Counted from the first letter of the stretch, positions 23,026 through 31,155 are shown. The stretch is DNA of 34,973 bases from JAJFFW01 sp038531315 (GCA_038531315.1 JBCBBT010000035.1:1-34973), one strand, 5' to 3'. Numbers and translations: made by a program. The notes: a model not told the origin generated them from the sequence alone.

Positions 23026-24948
23026 ATGTCCTTAAGCGATCAGCCGCGCCTTGGGGTTTGTTATTACCCGGAACACTGGCCCGAAAAACAGTGGGCCGAA
23101 GACGCCCGCGCTATGGTCGATTTGGGTCTTAGCCTTGTGCGCATCGGCGAGTTTGCATGGAGCGAGATTGAGCCCGATCCGGGTCGCTATGAATGGGACT
23201 GGCTGACGCGGGCCGTTGAAACGCTGTCACACGCCGGGCTCAAGATCATTCTCGGCACCCCGACAGCGACGCCGCCGAAATGGCTGGTCGATGCGTATCC
23301 GGACATTCTTGCGCGAGATCGCGACGGGCGCGCGCGGCGGTTCGGCTCGCGGCGCCATTATTGTTTTTCATCGGAGCGGTATCGCATCGAGACGGCGCGG
23401 ATTGTTGAAGCGATGGCCGCGCGGTTTGGCGCACATGATACGGTTGTGGCGTGGCAGACAGACAACGAATATGGCTGCCATGAGACTATCAGGAGCTGGT
23501 CCGCCGGGGCTGAAGCGGCGTTTCGCGTCTGGCTCGAAGACCGATATCAAAGCATCGAAACGCTGAACGCGGCGTGGGGCGGCGCCTTCTGGAGCCAGCG
23601 CTATCGCTCATTTCGCGAAGTCGATCTGCCGAATTTGACGGTGACGGAGCCGAACCCATCCCATGTCATGGATTTTTACAGATTCTCTTCCAACCAGGCG
23701 CTCTCATATAATCGTCTGCAAGCGGATATCTTAAGACGCTTGTCTCCAGACCGCGAGATCATCCACAACTTTATGGGCTTTTTCCATGAGTTCGATCACT
23801 TCGCCATGGGCGCGGATATCGATATCGCCAGCTGGGACAGCTATCCACTCGGCTTTCTCGACATCGGTCCCTATGACGACGACGACCGCCAACGCTATCT
23901 GCGCAACGGCCACCCGGATTTCGCGGCTTTTCACCACGATCTTTACCGGGCGTGCTCCAGGGCCTCAGCGGTAATGGAACAACAACCCGGGCCGGTAAAC
24001 TGGGCGCGCCACAATCCGGCGCCGGCGCCCGGCATGGTCCGACTATGGACCGAAGAGGCGTTCGCCCACGGCGCCGCTTTTGTGAGCTATTTCCGCTGGC
24101 GACAGGCGCCGTTCGCACAGGAACAAATGCATGCAGGGCTATTACGCCGCGACGGCGCACCTGCGCCCGGCCACGAAGAGGCGCGCGACGCCGCCAACGC
24201 CTTGCCGGGCGGCGCTGCGAAAACGAATGCGCCCGTTGCGCTGATATTCGATTATGAAGCGCAATGGCTTTTTGAAATTCAGCCGCAGGGCGCCGCGTGG
24301 GACTATGTAAAAATCGTTCTTGAATGGTATGGCGCCCTGCGCCGGCTTGGCTTTGATATCGATATCGCGCCGCCCGGACGCAAACTGTCTGAGTACAAAC
24401 TTGTTGTCGCCCCCTCTCTGCCATTTGTGAGCGAAGCTGCGATGGCCGCGCTGGCCGCCGCTGATTGCGAAATCATTCTCGGACCGCGGTCCGGATCAAA
24501 GACGGCGTCGGTGCAAGTGCCGCAAACGCTTGCGCCCGGCGCCTTGCAGTCGCTGATCGATCTGAAGGTCACGCATTCAGAGAGCTTTCCGCCGACCCAC
24601 CGGGAGAGCGTCGATTTTGCGAACCAGCAAGTCACCTGCGGCGTCTGGCTTGACCATGTCGAAACCAAGTTGACCCCGGAGGCGGCGACACGCGACGGCG
24701 CAGGGGTTCTCTTCAGGAGCGGTTCTGTTTCACTCCTGACAAGCGTTCCCGATCAGGATTTTCTAATGGCGGTTTTCGAGGCGGCGAGCGCGCGGGCGGC
24801 GCTCGAAGTGACAAAACTTCCGCGCGACGTCAGAACGCGGCGACGGGGATCGGTGCGTCATGCATTCAATTACGGCCCTGAGCCGGTCGCCATCGACGGC
24901 GCGGCGCATCCGATCCCGCCCGCCGGGACCGCGCGCCTTGAAAGTTAG
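23026..24948 (+). CDS. Beta-galactosidase, glycoside hydrolase family 42
   Basis: 640 residues, full length for family GH42. The ATG at 23026 gives MSLSDQPRLGVCYYPEHWPE, whose 'G-x-x-Y-x-P-E-x-W' is the GH42 opening. The acid/base is E148 in 'WQTDNEYGCHE' and the nucleophile E318 in 'VMEQQPGPVNWA', both classic positions on the (beta/alpha)8 barrel. The second half contains the trimerisation domain ('LIFDYEAQWLFEIQPQG') and a small C-terminal beta domain. No signal peptide is seen, so it acts in the cytoplasm on beta-galactosides taken up as oligosaccharides. It stands alone without a transporter or regulator, and its stop overlaps the hisG stop. Confidence 0.95.
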   Translation: MSLSDQPRLGVCYYPEHWPEKQWAEDARAMVDLGLSLVRIGEFAWSEIEPDPGRYEWDWLTRAVETLSHAGLKIILGTPTATPPKWLVDAYPDILARDRDGRARRFGSRRHYCFSSERYRIETARIVEAMAARFGAHDTVVAWQTDNEYGCHETIRSWSAGAEAAFRVWLEDRYQSIETLNAAWGGAFWSQRYRSFREVDLPNLTVTEPNPSHVMDFYRFSSNQALSYNRLQADILRRLSPDREIIHNFMGFFHEFDHFAMGADIDIASWDSYPLGFLDIGPYDDDDRQRYLRNGHPDFAAFHHDLYRACSRASAVMEQQPGPVNWARHNPAPAPGMVRLWTEEAFAHGAAFVSYFRWRQAPFAQEQMHAGLLRRDGAPAPGHEEARDAANALPGGAAKTNAPVALIFDYEAQWLFEIQPQGAAWDYVKIVLEWYGALRRLGFDIDIAPPGRKLSEYKLVVAPSLPFVSEAAMAALAAADCEIILGPRSGSKTASVQVPQTLAPGALQSLIDLKVTHSESFPPTHRESVDFANQQVTCGVWLDHVETKLTPEAATRDGAGVLFRSGSVSLLTSVPDQDFLMAVFEAASARAALEVTKLPRDVRTRRRGSVRHAFNYGPEPVAIDGAAHPIPPAGTARLES

Positions 24949-25832
24949 GCCATCATTTTTTCGATCGGCAACACCAGGATCGCGCTGGCCCCGAGACTTT
25001 TGAGCTTTTCAAGCGTCGTCCAGAAAACACTCTCGGTACAGACGGCGTGGATTGCGACTTTTTCGCTGTCGCCGGCGAGCTCGAGGATGGTAGGCGCATC
25101 GGCGCCGGGCAGGACCTCGGTAATTGCGGCGACGGCGTCGCGCGGCGCGTTCATCATCACGTATTTCGCCTCGCGCGAGGCGAGCACGCCGCGGATGCGT
25201 TTCAGGAGGGAATCGTACACTTCCTGAATGTCTTCGGAGAACACATCCCGGTGACGGATTAACACCGCCTGGCTGTCAAACACGGTCGCCGCCGGCGCGA
25301 GGCCGTTCGCATCCAGCGTGCCGCCGGTTGAAACGATGTCGCAGACCGCGTCAGCGATCCTCAGCCGCGGCGCAACCTCGACAGACCCTTTCATCATCAC
25401 AGGCGTCGCCTCAACGCCTTCGCGCTCCAGAAAGGCGCGCGTGAGGCCGGGATAAGACGTCGCAATGCGTTTGCCCGCAAACGCGCCGAGCGACGGCGCG
25501 CCCCACTCTTTCGGTGCGGCGAGCATCAGCCGGCATCGCGAAAAGCCGAGGGACATGACCGTTTGCGCCATATTGCCCCGCGATGTCGTCAGCCGTTCTT
25601 CTTCCGATACGTTTTCGCCGACAATTCCGATATCGCAAGCGCCGTCCGCGACAAAGGCCGGGATATCATCATCGCGCAACAACAAAACGTCGATCGGCAA
25701 TTCCTGCACACGCGCATAGAGCTTATCGCGTCCGCGCGAGACAGTAAGGCCGCAACTTTTCAATAGATCGAAGCTGCCATCAGACAATCGCCCCGATTTC
25801 TGAATGGCGATACGCAAACGCTGTTCTGCCAC
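24945..25832 (-). CDS. hisG: ATP phosphoribosyltransferase, long form
   Basis: First enzyme of histidine biosynthesis: ATP plus PRPP gives phosphoribosyl-ATP. At 295 residues it is the long form with its own C-terminal ACT-like regulatory domain ('EKVAIHAVCTESVFWTTLEK'), so it needs no HisZ partner and should be feedback-inhibited by histidine. 'RLRIAIQKSGRLSDGS', 'DIGIVGENV', 'GKRIATSYP' and 'GSVEVAPRLRIADAVCDIVSTGGTL' (P-loop for PRPP phosphate) are all present. The C-terminal 'ILVLPIEKMM' is very like the E. coli enzyme. It starts 14 bases after a TrpR-family regulator gene, forming a two-gene unit. Confidence 0.96.
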   Translation of the reverse strand: MAEQRLRIAIQKSGRLSDGSFDLLKSCGLTVSRGRDKLYARVQELPIDVLLLRDDDIPAFVADGACDIGIVGENVSEEERLTTSRGNMAQTVMSLGFSRCRLMLAAPKEWGAPSLGAFAGKRIATSYPGLTRAFLEREGVEATPVMMKGSVEVAPRLRIADAVCDIVSTGGTLDANGLAPAATVFDSQAVLIRHRDVFSEDIQEVYDSLLKRIRGVLASREAKYVMMNAPRDAVAAITEVLPGADAPTILELAGDSEKVAIHAVCTESVFWTTLEKLKSLGASAILVLPIEKMMA

Positions 25833-25846
25833 AAAATTTTCCCGAG

Positions 25847-26218
25847 TTATTTGTTCCGCAGGCGGTCTATCATCACCCGATAACCGTTATTGCTTTCTTC
25901 TTTCAAAAAGCGGGCGACGCGCGCCACGGTCGTCGTCGATGCGCCGGTGCGTTTGGCGATCGCGCGATAGGAAAGCGCCCCTTCGTCCAGAAGCCGCGCG
26001 ATGCGCCAGCGCTCCTCAAAAGATTTGATCTCCGAAGGCGTCGCGATATCGCGTAGAAACCGCCCGGCCTCCCCGGCGTCGGCGAGCGCCGCGAAGGCGG
26101 TGAAAAGACCCGCTTCATCGCGTTGATCATCGATGTCGCCGGTTGCGACAAGAGCCTGAGGCGCCTCGTCGGCGGTCTCTAAAATACTGGCGGGAGGGGT
26201 ATAAGTCTCTGTTTCCAT
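25847..26218 (-). CDS. TrpR-family (YerC/YecD-like) regulator, probable histidine repressor
   Basis: 123 residues. The C-terminal ~85 residues are the TrpR-like fold: 'FTAFAALADAGEAGRFLRDI', 'TPSEIKSFEERWRIARLLDE' and the helix-turn-helix 'SYRAIAKRTGASTTTVARVA'. The first ~35 residues are variable and unstructured. The family includes YerC/YecD and the HisR-type repressors proposed in alphaproteobacteria. Direct linkage to hisG, with only 14 bases between them, suggests that the protein senses histidine and controls this pair. The start ATG at 26218 lacks a clear Shine-Dalgarno. A palindrome inside its own promoter points to autoregulation. Confidence 0.88.
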   Translation of the reverse strand: METETYTPPASILETADEAPQALVATGDIDDQRDEAGLFTAFAALADAGEAGRFLRDIATPSEIKSFEERWRIARLLDEGALSYRAIAKRTGASTTTVARVARFLKEESNNGYRVMIDRLRNK

Positions 26219-26273
26219 GTCGGTTTTTCATCACTGCTACGGCTATGCGCCATCCAAGAATCCCGCCCGCAGC

Positions 26274-26304
26274 GTATTAGCACAGTAATACACGTCACTG
26301 TCAA
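26274..26304 (-). promoter_or_regulatory. Promoter with palindromic operator upstream of the TrpR-like gene and hisG
   Basis: On the minus strand a perfect -35 TTGACA (26304-26299) is followed by a 17-base spacer and GCTAAT as -10 (26281-26276, four of six consensus). Overlapping the -10 and spacer is an 18-base dyad, GTATTA-N6-TAATAC (26274-26291), with exact 6-base arms. A TrpR-type dimer bound there would block RNA polymerase. The start of the regulator lies 56 bases downstream. The promoter placement and palindrome are seen directly; the binding protein is inferred. Confidence 0.65.
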
Positions 26305-26459
26305 GCCGAACCGATGGCGCAAAGCACCGCGCCCGCCGGCATGGCGCGTCAAAATGATCGCCGCGCCGCTTGCGCCGCGCCCCGGCCGATGGGTCACGCC
26401 GCCGCAATATGCCGTCGCCATACGCCCTCGAAGAGCCCACCAGAAACAGCCGGCGCCGC

Positions 26460-27500
26460 CTACAGCTGATAACCCGGCGTCGATTTCGAAAGCGCCATTT
26501 CGTCTTCGTTCATTTCAGCGCCAACATCGGCGAATAACGGCGTCGATAAATAGCGCTCGCCAGTGTCGGGCAACATGCACAAAATTACCGAGCCGGGCGC
26601 GGCGCTGCGCGCCACATCCATCGCCGTCGCAAAGGTCGAGCCACCGGACGTTCCGGTGAAAATGCCTTCCTTTGCGGCCAGCTCGCGCGACCATCGCATG
26701 CCGTCCTGACCGGAAACCGTCATCACTTGGTGTACGGAAGATGACTTGCGACCTTCTTCGGCGACTTGCGGGATGAAGTCCGGCGTCCATCCCTGAATTG
26801 GATGCGGGCTCCATGCGGGATGGGTCGCCGCGGGCGAGCCGTCCGGATTGCGCTGTTGTTCCGATCCGTCTGAGAAAAGCGCAGCCTCCTGAGGCTCGGA
26901 GACGACGATTTTGATTTCGGGACGCTCGCGCGACAGGACGCGGCTGACGCCGGAGAGCGTGCCGCCCGTCCCCCAGCCGGTAACCCAGAAATCGAGTTTC
27001 TCACCGTCGAAATCTTCCAGGATTTCTCGCGCGGTGGTCTTCGCGTGAATGTCGGGGTTCGCGGCGTTTTCAAACTGACGCGTCATGAACCAGCCATTTG
27101 CCTCGGCCAGTTCTTTCGCTTTATTGATCATGCCCGTGCCTTTTTCGGCCGCGGGCGTCAGAACGACTTTCGCGCCGAGAAAACGCATCAAGCGGCGTCG
27201 CTCGACAGAAAAACTTTCCGCCATCGTGATCACAAGCGGATAACCCTTCGCGGCGCAGACCATGGCGAGGCCGATGCCTGTGTTGCCGCTCGTTGCCTCG
27301 ACAACGGTCTGGCCCGGCTTCAAGGCGCCCGATTGTTCCGCCGCCTCGATGACGCCGAGCGCCAGGCGATCTTTCACCGAGCTGAGAGGATTAAACGCCT
27401 CGCATTTTACAAACATCGTCACGCCGTCCGGCGCGAGCCGATTGATCCTGACCACCGGCGTGCGGCCGATGGTGCCCAGAATATCGTTGTAAACGGTCAT
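26460..27500 (-). CDS. cysK: Cysteine synthase A (PLP-dependent)
   Basis: 346 residues. O-acetylserine plus sulphide gives cysteine. PLP lysine K43 lies in 'NPLSSVKDRLALG'; the substrate loop 'EATSGNTGIGLAM' is at ~68-80; 'GWGTGGTLSGVSRVL' binds the PLP phosphate; and 'FTGTSGGSTF' lies near the C-terminus. It is somewhat longer than the ~310-330 residues common for CysK, with an insert 'EQQRNPDGSPAATHPAW' between the phosphate loop and the 'IQGWTPDFIP' segment. The start at 27500 has GGAGG upstream. An in-frame extension to 27602 would cover the repeated leader and is rejected. It is divergent from the M3 peptidase. Confidence 0.94.
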   Translation of the reverse strand: MTVYNDILGTIGRTPVVRINRLAPDGVTMFVKCEAFNPLSSVKDRLALGVIEAAEQSGALKPGQTVVEATSGNTGIGLAMVCAAKGYPLVITMAESFSVERRRLMRFLGAKVVLTPAAEKGTGMINKAKELAEANGWFMTRQFENAANPDIHAKTTAREILEDFDGEKLDFWVTGWGTGGTLSGVSRVLSRERPEIKIVVSEPQEAALFSDGSEQQRNPDGSPAATHPAWSPHPIQGWTPDFIPQVAEEGRKSSSVHQVMTVSGQDGMRWSRELAAKEGIFTGTSGGSTFATAMDVARSAAPGSVILCMLPDTGERYLSTPLFADVGAEMNEDEMALSKSTPGYQL

Positions 27501-27514
27501 AAAGGAGCCTCCTC

Positions 27515-27561
27515 TGTCTGGTGCCCGGGTCCGGTGCGCCTGGATTGTGTCTGGTGCGCCC
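27515..27561 (-). repeat. Three near-repeats (GGCGCACCAGACA-like) in the cysK leader
   Basis: Reading the minus strand towards cysK: GGGCGCACCAGACA (27562-27549 region), GGCGCACCGGACC (27540-27528) and GGGCACCAGACA (27526-27515), the last directly before the ribosome site. The 10-base core GCACCAGACA is exact in the first and third, 33 bases apart. They may be binding sites for a sulphur-metabolism regulator or part of a leader RNA structure. No known riboswitch is recognised. Confidence 0.45.
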
Positions 27562-27748
27562 GAATTGCTGCGCGCTCGGCGGTTTTCTTCCACTCGCCGC
27601 AAAATTCAAACGGCCCGGCGCAGTCAATTTCGCGTTTTTCCTCCCAACCCTTGCGGGCCGGGCGTGCGTCTGGTCATTTGCACGGCGACGCGCCGGAAAC
27701 TGCGGCGCACGACAACAATCAAAGAGCGGAGCGTTGCGCATTGCGCGC

Positions 27749-27760
27749 GGTTCGTGAACC
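27749..27760. promoter_or_regulatory. Small palindrome before the M3 peptidase gene
   Basis: GGTTC-GT-GAACC is a perfect 12-base palindrome 17 bases before the ATG of the M3 peptidase, just upstream of its GAAGGGG ribosome site. It could be an operator, or a very tight hairpin in the leader. Nothing identifies a binding protein. Confidence 0.25.
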
Positions 27761-27777
27761 TATGAAGGGGCCAGCCC

Positions 27778-30003
27778 ATGCGCAACCTGTTTCTCGCCGC
27801 CGTCAGTTCGATCGCCCTCGGCGCCTGCGCCGATAACGCGACCACCGCCGGCGATACCGCCGATACAAAAAACAGCGATCCTGTGAGCGAAAAAACCGAC
27901 GCCGCCGCAGCGGACGACGGCGAGGCGAGCGACAACGTTCTTCTCGCCGAATGGACAGGCCCTTACAGCGGGGTCCCCGCTTTTGACGACATGTCCCTCG
28001 ACGCCCTGAAGCCGGCGCTCGAGATCGGCATGGAGCGGACGCTTTCGGAAATTAACGCCATCATCGACAATCCCGAGCCGCCGACATTTGAAAACGTCGT
28101 CCTGGCGCTTGAAAAATCCGGAGAAGATCTCGGCCGCGTCTTTACGTATTGGGGGATTTGGAGCGCCAATAAATCCTCGCCGGAATTTCGCGCCATCCAG
28201 CAGGAGATGGCGCCGAAGCTATCCGCGTTTCAATCCAAAATCACACAGAACGACGCCCTCTTTGCCAAAGTCCGTGCTGTCTATGAAAGCGACGCGATCA
28301 AGGATATGCGCCCCGATCAGCAACGTCTGGTCCTGTTGACTTACGATCAATTCGCCCGCAACGGCGCGACGCTCGAAGGCGATGCCAAGGAGCGCTACGC
28401 GGCGATCAATCAGCGGCTCGCGGAACTGCACACCAAATTTTCAAATAATGTTCTGCGTGACGAAGAATTTTATGTGACGTTCTTGAATGCGGATCAGCTG
28501 GGCGGCTTACCGCAGTCATTTGTCGACGCGGCAGCGGCGGCCGCAAAGGAGCGCGGCGAAGACGGCAAATACGCCGTCACCAACACGCGCTCATCAATGG
28601 ATCCGTTCCTGACCTATTCCGACGAACGCGCGCTGCGCGAGAAAGTCTGGCGGACCTATTACAATCGCGGCGATAACGGCGATGATTACGACAACAATGC
28701 AATCATTGCGGAAATCTTGAACCTGCGGCACGAGCGCGTGGGCTTGCTCGGCTATGACAACTACGCCCAGTGGCGGCTTGAAAACCGGATGGCGAAATCG
28801 CCGGAGCGCGCGATTGAACTTATGGAGGCCGTCTGGCCGGCCGCTGTCGCGCGGGTCAAGGAAGAAGTCGCCGCCATGCAAGCCGTGGCCGACGCCGAAG
28901 GGGCGAACATCACAATCGAACCCTGGGATTATCGTTACTATGCGGAGAAAGTCCGCAAAGCGACGTACGATCTCGATTCCGATGAAGTTAAGCAATATCT
29001 GCAGCTCGATAAATTGCGTGAGGCGATGTTCTACGTCGCAGGCGAGCTCTTCAACTTTTCGTTTGCCCCTGTTCCGGAAGGCTCGGTGCCGGTCTTTCAC
29101 GAAGACGTCAATGTCTGGGAAGTGACCGACAAAACCTCCGGCGATCACATCGGACTGTGGTATCTTGACCCCTTCGCCCGAAAGGGCAAACGCTCAGGCG
29201 CGTGGGCGACATCCTATCGCAGCCATGAGACATTCAACGGCAAGAAAACCGTTCTGTCATCGAACAATTCAAACTTCATAGAAGGCGCAGAAGGCGAGCC
29301 GGTCCTGATATCGTGGGACGATGCGGAGACATATTTCCACGAGTTTGGTCACGCGCTGCACTCGCTGGCCTCAAACGTCGCCTACCCGACGCTGAATGGC
29401 GGCGTGCGCGACTACACCGAATTTCAGTCGCAGCTTCTGGAACGCTGGCTGTCGACGGACGCCGTCATCGATAAATATCTCGTTCATCACGAAACCGGCG
29501 AGCCGATCCCGGACGCCCTCGTGCAAAAGATCAAAAACGCCGCCACATTCAATCAAGGCTTTGCGACCACTGAGTATCTCGCTTCAGCGCTTGTGGACAT
29601 GCGGTATCATACGAGCGACCCGGCCGGTATTGATCCGGATGCGTTCGAAAAGCAAACGCTGACCCAACTCGGCATGCCCGATGAATTGGTGATGCGCCAC
29701 CGGTCCCCGCACTTTGGTCATATCTTCTCAGGCGAAGGGTATTCGGCGGGGTATTACGGTTATATGTGGGCGGACGTTTTGACCTCGGATGCGGCGGAGG
29801 CCTTCGCCGAAGCGCCCGGCGGTTTTTACGACCAGAATGTCGCCGCCAAACTCGTCACCCATCTGTTTGCGCCGCGCAACGCGGTCGACCCGGCTGACGC
29901 TTATCGCGCCTTCCGGGGGCGCGACGCCGATATCGCGCCGTTGATGCGCGACCGCGGCTTTCCGGTTCCGGGCGACGCATCCGATGGCGGCGCCGGCGAC
30001 TAG
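27778..30003 (+). CDS. M3 family metallopeptidase (Dcp-like), probable lipoprotein
   Basis: 741 residues. It opens MRNLFLAAVSSIALGACADN, with 'LGAC' acting as a lipobox (Cys17), then an acidic low-complexity linker before the peptidase proper. This suggests a lipid-anchored periplasmic enzyme, while E. coli Dcp is soluble. The zinc motif HEFGH is at 521-525 in 'ETYFHEFGHALHSL', with 'PTLNGGVRDYTEFQSQ' providing the third ligand, and the late conserved 'FSGEGYSAGYYGYMWADVL' is typical of M3 peptidyl-dipeptidases and oligopeptidases. The ATG at 27778 has GAAGGGG upstream. It stands alone, with a strong terminator after it. Confidence 0.92.
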   Translation: MRNLFLAAVSSIALGACADNATTAGDTADTKNSDPVSEKTDAAAADDGEASDNVLLAEWTGPYSGVPAFDDMSLDALKPALEIGMERTLSEINAIIDNPEPPTFENVVLALEKSGEDLGRVFTYWGIWSANKSSPEFRAIQQEMAPKLSAFQSKITQNDALFAKVRAVYESDAIKDMRPDQQRLVLLTYDQFARNGATLEGDAKERYAAINQRLAELHTKFSNNVLRDEEFYVTFLNADQLGGLPQSFVDAAAAAAKERGEDGKYAVTNTRSSMDPFLTYSDERALREKVWRTYYNRGDNGDDYDNNAIIAEILNLRHERVGLLGYDNYAQWRLENRMAKSPERAIELMEAVWPAAVARVKEEVAAMQAVADAEGANITIEPWDYRYYAEKVRKATYDLDSDEVKQYLQLDKLREAMFYVAGELFNFSFAPVPEGSVPVFHEDVNVWEVTDKTSGDHIGLWYLDPFARKGKRSGAWATSYRSHETFNGKKTVLSSNNSNFIEGAEGEPVLISWDDAETYFHEFGHALHSLASNVAYPTLNGGVRDYTEFQSQLLERWLSTDAVIDKYLVHHETGEPIPDALVQKIKNAATFNQGFATTEYLASALVDMRYHTSDPAGIDPDAFEKQTLTQLGMPDELVMRHRSPHFGHIFSGEGYSAGYYGYMWADVLTSDAAEAFAEAPGGFYDQNVAAKLVTHLFAPRNAVDPADAYRAFRGRDADIAPLMRDRGFPVPGDASDGGAGD

Positions 30004-30030
30004 CCGCCCGCCAGCGCCGTTTGCAGACAA

Positions 30031-30057
30031 CGCCCGGCCGCAAAGCCGGGCGTTTTT
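30031..30057 (+). terminator. Rho-independent terminator of the M3 peptidase gene
   Basis: Stem CGCCCGGC (30031-30038), loop CGCAAA, stem GCCGGGCG (30045-30052), then TTTTT. It is an 8-bp perfect stem with a T-tract, 28 bases after the stop codon. It is the clearest intrinsic terminator in the window. Confidence 0.9.
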
Positions 30058-30104
30058 GCGTCAAACCGGCGCCGAAGCAAAGGCGCGCGGCGGCGGCGGC
30101 GCTC

Positions 30105-30125
30105 CGGGCGCCCAATTGGCGCCCG
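30105..30125. repeat. Perfect 8-bp stem-loop without T-tract
   Basis: CGGGCGCC-CAATT-GGCGCCCG forms an 8-bp GC-rich stem with a 5-base loop in the gap between the M3 terminator and the first mini-gene. No T-run follows on either strand, so it is not a standard terminator. It may be a processing or pause element. Confidence 0.4.
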
Positions 30126-30274
30126 ATTTGCTCTGAAGCGAAATAATTCGATGCGGACAACCCGCTGAAAACAAACGGAATTAAGAAAAAGTTTACCAAG
30201 CTGACCCGCACTGTGACGCAGGACACAACCGAACCGGCGCGGCGGCGCTATCTAGACATTGTTGGAGAGAGACA

Positions 30275-30292
30275 CCGCCCCCCACTTGGCGG
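30275..30292 (+). promoter_or_regulatory. Leader hairpin before the first mini-gene
   Basis: CCGCC-CCCCACTT-GGCGG is flanked by GGAGAGAGA upstream (around 30264) and GGGAGAGAGA downstream (around 30297), the latter serving as the ribosome site for the ATG at 30310. The second mini-gene has a similar small hairpin (30889-30910: GGCCG, 12-base loop, CGGCC) about the same distance from its start. Shared architecture suggests similar translational control. Confidence 0.35.
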
Positions 30293-30309
30293 ATTTGGGA
30301 GAGAGAAAC

Positions 30310-30390
30310 ATGGAAACGATTATCATCATCACCTTTTTCATCATTGCCGTGCTCAGCGCCTCAATGGCCATCGGCAGCCTCTATCGGTAA
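30310..30390 (+). CDS. 26-residue putative single-span membrane protein, paralogue 1
   Basis: A tiny gene: ATG at 30310, TAA at 30388-30390. The peptide starts METIIIITFFIIAVLSASMA and ends 'IGSLYR'. It is nearly all hydrophobic, enough for one membrane helix, with a basic end. A GAGAGAG ribosome site lies just upstream. The reason to believe it is coding is the second mini-gene at 30932. The two align without gaps over 26 codons, with 19 identical residues, and among the identical residues nine codons differ only synonymously. That is the pattern expected of protein-level selection. I do not recognise a family. It may be a small accessory subunit or regulator of a membrane complex. Confidence 0.7.
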   Translation: METIIIITFFIIAVLSASMAIGSLYR

Positions 30391-30931
30391 GGAACGGCGA
30401 TCGCTCGGCGCGGAAAAAAAGAACGCCGACGATCGTCGCCCGCCTTCGATTTTAGCCAGGATTTTTCAGGCGTTTATCAGAACACACGTTTCATTTGCGC
30501 CGCCCGTCTTCACAGTCGCAAACCTGCATAATTGACGACTGAAACAGCGGGAAACTCGCCGCCGCTCCGGCGCAACCTTAAAGACGCCCTCGATGCACAA
30601 GCGCTGCATTAATCGGAGCCGCATCCAGCGAAAATGCGGCATGCGCTGGCTTCATCACGGTTAACAGCCGGCGATCATTCCGGGGAAAACGGTGAAACCA
30701 CCGTGCGACCAAGCCAGTATTTCCTAGCAAAAACAATAGCTTAAGATCACAGCGAAGCAGGCGTCTCGCGCAATCGCGACAATTTTATCGATTTTCTTAA
30801 GATATCGCCGCCGATCTGTGACGGGAAACACATTTTTCGTGGGCCCGCGCGGTTATTGTTTTTCCAGTGAGTTGCAAACCAAACAAAAGGCCGATCCCCA
30901 AGTAACGGCCGCCGCACAAGGAATAAAGACA
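30391..30931. other. 541-base stretch without an assigned gene between the two mini-genes
   Basis: I see no convincing larger reading frame on either strand. It holds several small inverted repeats: ACGGTG-AAAC-CACCGT at 30689-30704 and a CCAGCG/CGCTGG pair around 30625-30650. TTAAG-rich AT stretches near 30740 and 30800 could be promoter material for the second mini-gene, whose leader hairpin is at 30889-30910. A small RNA is possible but nothing shows one directly. Confidence 0.4.
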
Positions 30932-31018
30932 ATGGAAACGATCCTCCTCGCAGCATTCTTCATTATCGCCGTCTTCAGCTCCTCGATGGCGATCGGCGCT
31001 CTTTACCGGTGCCAGTAG
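30932..31018 (+). CDS. 28-residue putative single-span membrane protein, paralogue 2
   Basis: ATG at 30932, TAG at 31016-31018. The peptide starts METILLAAFFIIAVFSSSMA and ends 'IGALYRCQ'. AAGGA stands eight bases before the ATG. It shares METI, FFIIAV and SMAIG-x-LYR with the 26-residue gene at 30310 and adds Cys-Gln at the end. A longer in-frame start (GTG at 30818) would give 66 residues, but the conserved start, ribosome site and paralogue all favour the short form. Both mini-genes read towards the ATP synthase operon, which begins 258 bases downstream. No function is known to me. Confidence 0.7.
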   Translation: METILLAAFFIIAVFSSSMAIGALYRCQ

Positions 31019-31155
31019 AAAAATCGCCCGGCGGAGCGCGCCGCCGTCTTGCAATGACGCTGCAACTCCGCTTTTGAATAACGCACCCCCGCGACGCCTC
31101 GCCGCGGCAACAAAAATCATTTAATATCAGCGCCTTAATAGAGCATCGACGTTGC

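Noticed and set aside
26179..26421. Overlapping minus-strand frame across the hisR-like start
   Set aside because: It runs through the promoter and operator and out of frame into the regulator; it has no ribosome site or recognisable product.
30818..30931. N-terminal extension giving a 66-residue version of the second mini-protein
   Set aside because: The extension has no counterpart in the first mini-gene, spans the leader hairpin, and the AAGGA site belongs to the inner ATG.
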